Below, one piece after another: positions 33,033 through 38,365 of a stretch of DNA of 38,365 nucleotides. Below the pieces are notes generated by a model. It made no database searches, had not been told where the DNA came from, and saw nothing but the letters and a program-made list of their open reading frames with translations. The stretch is from an uncultured Bacteroidales bacterium (GTDB lineage: Bacteria > Bacteroidota > Bacteroidia > Bacteroidales > WCHB1-69). How positions within the stretch are numbered: the stretch's first letter is position 1; every line of letters begins with the position of its first letter. A program made the translations under genes and the position numbers. The DNA lies in NCBI GenBank assembly GCA_937901455.1, contig CALDIA010000070.1, positions 1-38,365 on the forward strand. Reading direction: 5' to 3'.

Positions 33033-34719
33033 CTAAATCGTCAACAACCTCCCAATCCTTTGCGGATTCACCTTTGCCTTTCTTGAACTTGGTGTGATAG
33101 GTTTTCTCGGAAATGCCGAGCGTTATACAGCATTCCTTGACAGTTTTAAACGTCATCTTCTCACCACTATGCCTATTCCTTATGGTGACAGTTTTTTTGT
33201 TGCCGCAAAATTCAACACTTGCAAGCCACGGGTACTCCTTGAGCATTTTTGGGTTGTTTTTTGCACGCTTGAAATAGTCTTTGATAGTCCTCTCGCTCAA
33301 GGAATCAGTTCCGCCTACCCCATCCGTTTGAATCAGCCCAATGTTTTCTTTCAGTGTGAGTTCCTTCCTGCATTGCTTCAGAACGAGTTTCATCCTCTCC
33401 GTCTTGTTGACCTTGGGGGCATTCCGAATTTTATCCCTTGTTCCGATTTCCCTGTATTCACCTGTCTCGGTGTCTGTTCCCATTTTCCCTATGGTTATGT
33501 TCCGCTTGTCGTAGGAAAGCCTGTCCTCGGTGTCTTGGTGAATCAATGCCCCGTGAAGGCATCGCCTAATCTTGTTCTTGTCATATTCCTTTCCAAACTC
33601 AAAGAAGCAGTATGAAAAGTGGGCGGCATCAAACAGAAGCCTGTTTGGGTCATATCCCTCTTTCTCGGCTATCGTGTTCTCATCGCTTGCGAGCCAAGTC
33701 AGTTGCTGCTTGGCTTTCACGAGGTGGTTGTAAAGGGTGTGCCTCCGTTTTCCTTTCTTTACCTTGTCGTTGGGGTCGTAGGGTCGCCAAGTTTTCGGGA
33801 GTTGACCTCCGAGAATCGCAGCCTCGCACACGCTGCCGTCATAGCACTCGTATTCTTGATAGACGGGCTTCGCCTCGTGAATCGGCTCGTATTTTCCGTA
33901 ATATTTCTGGATGAACTTCGCAAGCGGCAGGTGGTTGAAATCGTTGAGCATACCCGCATCAACGCCGAGCGAAATGAGAGCCTCTGTCCAAGTCTTTCCG
34001 TTTGCCGTGCTTTCCACCGCCTCCTCCTCGCAAGTCACGCGCATATTCCCTTTGTTGTTCACACGCTTGATTGTGACACCAGCCTTTGCAGGGATGTAGC
34101 CCGTGTACATACGGGAGATGTCCTCGTCCGTGACAAGTATGTCGCCCGCCGTGTAGTCGTATGATGCGTTACGGTTCACAACCCATTTCCCGCCCCAAAT
34201 GTAGCAACCCCAAGTTATCTGCGAGAGGCGACCGTCAAACTTCACATCGTGGTGTTCAGCCCTTATCTCATCGTAAATTGTTATTGCGATTCGGTTGTAT
34301 GCGTCCTGCCATTTGAGCGGCGAGGTCGTCAGAAGGCTCGGCGAATATATGTAGATGTGCGCACCCTTCCTCGTGTAGTTGACAAACTGCACTGCGGGGT
34401 GCGTGATGTCTATCCGTGTGTTCGGGAGGTTGTCAATGTCAACGCAGGCATATCCGCTCGGACAGCAGGCTGTGTCGTCCGCACTCGGTCTGCGGCTGTT
34501 GTTCACGAAGAAAAGCAGCGGCAGGTTGTCGGCCTTCCATTTCTTGTATTCGGGATTCGCATTCCCATTAATGACGGTTTCCCCCTCGAACTGCTTTGTT
34601 AAATTCACATAGGATATGACACGGTTGAATTCATCATTGGTCATAGGAATGAGTGTTACCCTTGCGTAGCAGGTTGCGGCGTTATGCCAATAGTGACCTA
34701 ATAATATTTCTGATTCCAT
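33022..34719 (-). CDS. VirE N-terminal (BT4734-like) domain protein, replication/primase-associated (565 aa)
   Basis: The N-terminal half has the pattern of the BT4734/VirE_N domain found in Bacteroidetes mobile elements: WKADNLPLLFFVNNSRRPS, GYACVDIDNLPN, VNYTRKGAHIYIYSPS, FDGRLSQITWGCYIWGGKW. These proteins are usually joined or adjacent to primase or VirE helicase parts and are thought to serve element replication. No Walker A motif is visible, so the ATPase part is absent. The C-terminal ~40 residues (KMTFKTVKECCITLGISEKTYHTKF) look like a short NUMOD1-type helix-turn-helix. I chose ATG 34719 (MESEILLGHYW); the longer frame to 34818 runs into a GC-rich hairpin region. Confidence 0.7.
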   Translation of the reverse strand: MESEILLGHYWHNAATCYARVTLIPMTNDEFNRVISYVNLTKQFEGETVINGNANPEYKKWKADNLPLLFFVNNSRRPSADDTACCPSGYACVDIDNLPNTRIDITHPAVQFVNYTRKGAHIYIYSPSLLTTSPLKWQDAYNRIAITIYDEIRAEHHDVKFDGRLSQITWGCYIWGGKWVVNRNASYDYTAGDILVTDEDISRMYTGYIPAKAGVTIKRVNNKGNMRVTCEEEAVESTANGKTWTEALISLGVDAGMLNDFNHLPLAKFIQKYYGKYEPIHEAKPVYQEYECYDGSVCEAAILGGQLPKTWRPYDPNDKVKKGKRRHTLYNHLVKAKQQLTWLASDENTIAEKEGYDPNRLLFDAAHFSYCFFEFGKEYDKNKIRRCLHGALIHQDTEDRLSYDKRNITIGKMGTDTETGEYREIGTRDKIRNAPKVNKTERMKLVLKQCRKELTLKENIGLIQTDGVGGTDSLSERTIKDYFKRAKNNPKMLKEYPWLASVEFCGNKKTVTIRNRHSGEKMTFKTVKECCITLGISEKTYHTKFKKGKGESAKDWEVVDDLGRG

Positions 34720-34765
34720 CGTTCTGTTATGTTCTATATCCGTCTGTTTGGCTTTTTGGAGTTCG

Positions 34766-34802
34766 GGCGGGCGGCACAGATGGATGGCAGAAGCCGCCCG
34801 CC
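34766..34802. repeat. GC-rich hairpin upstream of the VirE-type gene
   Basis: GGCGGGCGGC and GCCGCCCGCC form a perfect 10-bp stem with a 17-base loop. It is 47 bases upstream of the VirE-type ATG on the minus strand, so it could lie in that gene's leader. Confidence 0.6.
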
Positions 34803-34818
34803 GTAATCTCTTTCCCAA

Positions 34819-34844
34819 CCCATTCGGTTTGCAACCCGAATGGG
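34819..34844. repeat. 9-bp inverted repeat
   Basis: CCCATTCGG-8-CCGAATGGG, perfect arms. It is part of the control region between the VirE-type gene and the second helicase. Confidence 0.6.
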
Positions 34845-34892
34845 ATTTCTATAGTATTTATATAATAAAGTCTGTGATTTTTTGGATGTTGC

Positions 34893-34933
34893 CTTGCCGA
34901 CTTATATATAAACCATATATATGGATAGGCAAG
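34893..34933. repeat. nested AT-rich palindromes, possible replication origin or operator
   Basis: Outer arms CTTGCC / GGCAAG enclose two perfect palindromes in tandem, TTATATATAA (34902-34911) and CCATATATATGG (34913-34924). AT-rich nested dyads next to a replication-type gene are reminiscent of small-element origins, but a protein-binding operator is equally possible. Confidence 0.5.
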
Positions 34934-34988
34934 ATATATCTCAAAATGGGTCTTTGTCGCACCTCGGTTCTGCCGAAATCTGCACAAC

Positions 34989-35048
34989 TGACACCTCGTG
35001 TCACTCCACCCGTGTTACTGGAAAATCGCACTGATATTTTGTGTCACT
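34989..35048. promoter_or_regulatory. GTGTCACT repeats, operator-like, before the second helicase
   Basis: TGACAC-ctc-GTGTCA is a perfect dyad (34989-35003). GTGTnACT recurs at 34998, 35012 and 35041. All lie 45-105 bases upstream of the helicase -7 element. Confidence 0.45.
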
Positions 35049-35093
35049 TGCAGTTTTTGTTGCGTTTTCTGTCATTTACATCTGCAAAATTGC

Positions 35094-35101
35094 TATTTTT
35101 G
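35094..35101 (+). promoter_or_regulatory. Bacteroidetes -7 element of the second helicase gene
   Basis: TATTTTTG matches TAnnTTTG, 23 bases before the ATG at 35125. Confidence 0.6.
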
Positions 35102-35124
35102 CATTTTAAATTGACATTGCCAAA

Positions 35125-38100
35125 ATGGGTACTCGTTTTTTCACCAACCGAGGGGATAACACCCTGATGAAGGAGTTCGACAACATCCTGAAACACAATC
35201 CGCATATCAAGAATTTGGATGCCGTTGTCGGCTTTCTGCGGGCTTCGGGCTACTTTGCGCTCCGCCCGTTTCTTGACAATATCAACAAGGTGCGCATTCT
35301 CATCGGTATCAATGTCGATAAGTACATTGCCGATGCCGCCAACCGTGGCGAACTGTTCTTTGCGGAGGAAGGAAAGGTGAAAAGCGACTACCTGCTCCAG
35401 TACCAGCAGGACATTGAGAGTTCTCCCTACACCAAGGAGGTGGAGCAGGGAATGATGCAGATGGTGGAGGACATTATCAACGGCAAACTTGAGGTTCGGG
35501 CGCACCCAGCCAAGTCAATCCACGCCAAGATTTACATTCTCTACCCCGATGGGCTGAACGAGCATACCATTGGTGCTGCCACCATTACGGGGTCGAGCAA
35601 CCTCACGGGCAACGGCTTGGGCGTGTCACGCGACCACCAATACGAGTTCAACGTGTTGGTTCAGGAATCCAATCTCGTGCAGGATGCGGAAAAAGAGTTT
35701 GAGACGCTGTGGGAGGAGGCGAAGAACTGTCCCATCGAGGCGGTGGACTTGCAGAACGCAATGAACAAGACCTATCTGAAGGAGGATGTCACCCCCTACG
35801 AAATCTATATCAAGATGCTGATGGAGTACTTCGAGGAGCGTGTGAGGGAGACTGATATGCAAGACCCGTTGGTGCTGCCGCCTGGCTATACCCGCTTCGA
35901 GTACCAAATAGATGCCGTGAACGAGGGCTATCAGAAGATGCTTCGCTATGACGGATTCTTCCTCGCTGATGTGGTCGGCTTGGGCAAAACCGTTATCGCC
36001 ACTATGATTGCCAAGAAGTTCCTCATTGAGAACGGTGCGGACAACACCAAGATTCTTGTGGTATATCCGCCCGCTGTGGAGCAGAACTGGAAAACCACTT
36101 TTGCGGATTTCGGCATTGACAAGTTCACGAAGTTCGTTGCCAATGGCAGTCTGCACAAGGTGCTTGACGAGGACAACTACAATTATTGGAATGCCGAAGA
36201 TTATGACTTGGTTCTTGTTGACGAGGCGCACAAGTTCCGCAACCACACCACGGGGGCTTTCCAACAGTTGCAGGAGATTTGCAAGATGCCCCGCATTGAG
36301 ACGGGCAATATCAAAGGCTACAAGAAGAAGGTGATGCTGATTTCGGCAACCCCTATGAACAACTCTCCCGAAGACCTCTACCACCAAATTCTGCTGTTCC
36401 AAGACCCGCGCCGCTGCACTATTGACGGTGTAAGCAACCTGACAAACTTCTTCAGCCCGCTTGTTGTGGAGTTCAAGAAGTTGAAGGCAAGCCCTGATTA
36501 TGACCTGCCTTCGTTCAAGCGTTTGGCGGAAAAGGTGCGCAACAGAATCATCAAGCCCATAACTGTGCGCCGTACACGCACCGACATTGAACGGATTGAG
36601 CGATACAGGAAGGAGGTCGGGCATTTCCCGAAGGTGGCAAAACCGAACCAAAACGGATACGAACTCAACGAGCATTTGGCGAATCTGTTCGAGGAGACAA
36701 TGAACCACTTGGTGAAAGACCTCGTTTATGCCCGCTACCAAGCGATTGCAGGCTTGAAAGACGAAGTGGCACGGGGGTTATACGACAATGCGGAATTGGT
36801 ATCCCGTCAGTTGGCTGGCATTCGCAAAAACGGATTGGTAAAACGATTGGAGAGCAGTTTTTATGCTTTCAAGATTTCCCTGAACCGCTTTGCACAGGCG
36901 AACCAAAATATGATTGATATGTTTGCCAACGGCAAGGTTCTGATTGCACCCGATATGGACATCAACAACCTGCTTGAGAAGGGGTTTAGCATAGAGGAGA
37001 TTGAAGAAAAACTGAACGAGAAGGCAGTGGATAATCCAAAGAATGCCGTGTTCAAGCCCGAAGATTTTGAACCCGAATTCCTTGAAGATTTGAAGAAAGA
37101 CCAAGTGGTGTTGGATATGATGTGCGAGCAGTGGGAGAAGGTGACGGATGCCGATGATTCCAAGTTCGATGTGTTCGAGGATTTGCTGCAACACAAACTG
37201 TTCAACAAGAAACTGAATCCCGAACAGAAGTTGGTGGTCTTTTCGGAGGCGTTTGACACCGTGGAATACTTGGCGAAGCGGATAAAAAGAAAGGATGTGT
37301 TGGTGATTTCCGCCGAAAACCGTGGTGCGATGTTCAAGACTATTCGTGCCAATTTCGATGCCAACTACACCAAGGAGCAAAAGAACGATTACAACATAAT
37401 CCTCACCACGGATGTGCTGGCGGAGGGTGTGAACCTGCACCGAAGCAATGTCATTGTGAATTACGACACCCCGTGGAACGCCACCAAACTGATGCAGCGT
37501 ATCGGGCGTGTGAACCGTATCGGTTCGGAGTCGGACAGCATTTACAACTATGTGTTCTATCCGTCCCGTGAAGGCGACCAACAAATCAAACTGAACCGTA
37601 CCGCACTCTCCAAGATTCAGACTTTCCACTCCACTTTTGGGGAGGACAACCAAATCTATTCCGCCGAGGAGATTCTTGACTATGACCTCGAACAACTGTT
37701 CTCGGAAGGGATGTCCTCCGAGGAGGTGAACGAGGAACTCCCGTTCTTCGAGGAAATCAGGGATTTATATAAGACGAACCGCAAGGAGTACAACCGCATT
37801 CGGAGGCTTTCGTTGCGCAGCAGGACAGGACGCGAGCCGAGGGAGGTCGATGGGGTGACATTGAGCAATGACACGCTGGTGTTCTTCAAGACCAATTTCC
37901 GCAAGGCATTCTATCGTGTGTGCGACAAAGGCGACCCCGCTGAACTCTCCGTTGTGGATGCCTTCAACTATTTCAAGGCGACTCCCGAAGAGAAGCCCGT
38001 CCCCCGAATACAGCACCACCACGAACATATTCAGAAAGCGTTGCAGGCATTCAAGGCGAGCATCAACAAGGAGATTGTGGAAGAGGACATTCTACTGAAC

Positions 38101-38340
38101 GCTTCCAAGAGCAATCTGGGTGCGCAGGTCACGGTGGCGAAGAACCTGCTGAACGCATTTATGGCTGAAATCACCGACCCGATGGAGCGGCTGCAAATAG
38201 AACAATTGCGCATACTGACCGAGAAAGGCGTTATCACCACCATAGCCAAACGCCTGCAAAAGATGGCGAAGCAGTTGAAGAGCGGCAAACTGCCTCACGA
38301 TGAAGCGTTGGAAGAAGTCCTCTTTATGGCGAAAAAATAG
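35125..38340 (+). CDS. PLD-domain helicase, second copy, 3' end cut by contig end
   Basis: Same architecture as the gene at 10822-14292. The N-terminus is MGTRFFTN, the PLD motif IHAKIYIL (His133, Lys135) pairs with GSSNLTGNG, Walker A is ADVVGLGKT (281-289), and the DEAH, SAT and LAEGVNLHRSNVIV / QRIGRVNRIG motifs follow. The palindromic insertion of the first copy is absent: the equivalent stretch runs REVDGVTLSNDTLVFFKTNF. The apparent stop TAG at 38338-38340 is genomic T plus AG of Illumina adapter, so the protein really continues; by alignment with the first copy at least 20-30 residues are missing. Composition is even along its length. A methyltransferase may follow beyond the contig end, as in the first locus; this cannot be seen. 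Confidence 0.88.
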   Translation: MGTRFFTNRGDNTLMKEFDNILKHNPHIKNLDAVVGFLRASGYFALRPFLDNINKVRILIGINVDKYIADAANRGELFFAEEGKVKSDYLLQYQQDIESSPYTKEVEQGMMQMVEDIINGKLEVRAHPAKSIHAKIYILYPDGLNEHTIGAATITGSSNLTGNGLGVSRDHQYEFNVLVQESNLVQDAEKEFETLWEEAKNCPIEAVDLQNAMNKTYLKEDVTPYEIYIKMLMEYFEERVRETDMQDPLVLPPGYTRFEYQIDAVNEGYQKMLRYDGFFLADVVGLGKTVIATMIAKKFLIENGADNTKILVVYPPAVEQNWKTTFADFGIDKFTKFVANGSLHKVLDEDNYNYWNAEDYDLVLVDEAHKFRNHTTGAFQQLQEICKMPRIETGNIKGYKKKVMLISATPMNNSPEDLYHQILLFQDPRRCTIDGVSNLTNFFSPLVVEFKKLKASPDYDLPSFKRLAEKVRNRIIKPITVRRTRTDIERIERYRKEVGHFPKVAKPNQNGYELNEHLANLFEETMNHLVKDLVYARYQAIAGLKDEVARGLYDNAELVSRQLAGIRKNGLVKRLESSFYAFKISLNRFAQANQNMIDMFANGKVLIAPDMDINNLLEKGFSIEEIEEKLNEKAVDNPKNAVFKPEDFEPEFLEDLKKDQVVLDMMCEQWEKVTDADDSKFDVFEDLLQHKLFNKKLNPEQKLVVFSEAFDTVEYLAKRIKRKDVLVISAENRGAMFKTIRANFDANYTKEQKNDYNIILTTDVLAEGVNLHRSNVIVNYDTPWNATKLMQRIGRVNRIGSESDSIYNYVFYPSREGDQQIKLNRTALSKIQTFHSTFGEDNQIYSAEEILDYDLEQLFSEGMSSEEVNEELPFFEEIRDLYKTNRKEYNRIRRLSLRSRTGREPREVDGVTLSNDTLVFFKTNFRKAFYRVCDKGDPAELSVVDAFNYFKATPEEKPVPRIQHHHEHIQKALQAFKASINKEIVEEDILLNASKSNLGAQVTVAKNLLNAFMAEITDPMERLQIEQLRILTEKGVITTIAKRLQKMAKQLKSGKLPHDEALEEVLFMAKK

Positions 38341-38365
38341 ATCGGAAGAGCGTCGTGTAGGGAAA
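38339..38365. other. Illumina TruSeq adapter read-through (not genomic)
   Basis: The last 27 bases begin AGATCGGAAGAGC and continue CGTCGTGTAGGGAAA (with one shared base at the seam), matching the standard Illumina adapter sequence known to me. They should be trimmed. Confidence 0.97.

Overview
The window is a Bacteroidetes (probably Bacteroidales) chromosomal segment. Evidence: repeated TAnnTTTG -7 promoter elements, weak Shine-Dalgarno signals, a GH92 mannosidase, a PCMD-domain exported protein, a two-subunit KorAB ferredoxin oxidoreductase and a Bacteroides-type tyrosine integrase. The last 27 bases are Illumina adapter sequence, so this is the end of an assembled contig.

Layout. 1-2.1 kb: a 5'-truncated hypothetical gene converging on another hypothetical gene. 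2.2-5.2 kb: korAB with a terminator. 5.4-14.6 kb: a leftward-transcribed restriction/defence-like island. Its order is PLD-domain helicase, Eco57I-like DNA methyltransferase, membrane-anchored protein of unknown function, DUF2971 protein. It has its own promoter, a long structured leader, and palindromic elements inserted in frame in the two large genes. Its right edge abuts a sanA-like gene that has lost its 5' end. 15.3-23.4 kb: housekeeping and exported functions: GH92 mannosidase; ansA-cutC-transglutaminase run; P-loop NTPase; reverse-type rubrerythrin. 23.5-27.8 kb: a tightly packed run of radical SAM protein, lipoate-protein ligase, PCMD protein and an ATP-grasp-like protein. 27.8-31 kb: an MFS transporter, a decayed AlgI/AlgJ-type O-acetylation pair, and guanine deaminase. 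31.0-31.25 kb: tRNA-Leu(TAA) and tRNA-Gly(GCC). From tRNA-Gly to the contig end: the left part of an integrative element with integrase, VirE/BT4734-type protein, a repeat-rich control region, and a second full-size PLD-helicase cut off by the adapter.

The most interesting point is that the same PLD-helicase family occurs twice within 38 kb: once in a chromosomal operon with a methyltransferase and two accessory genes, and once as cargo of a tRNA-Gly-linked element. The chromosomal copy shows signs of repeated remodelling: coding palindromes, a composition break exactly at the methyltransferase NPPY motif, and a disrupted neighbour. A DNA-restricting role is inferred from domains and context; nothing here proves it.
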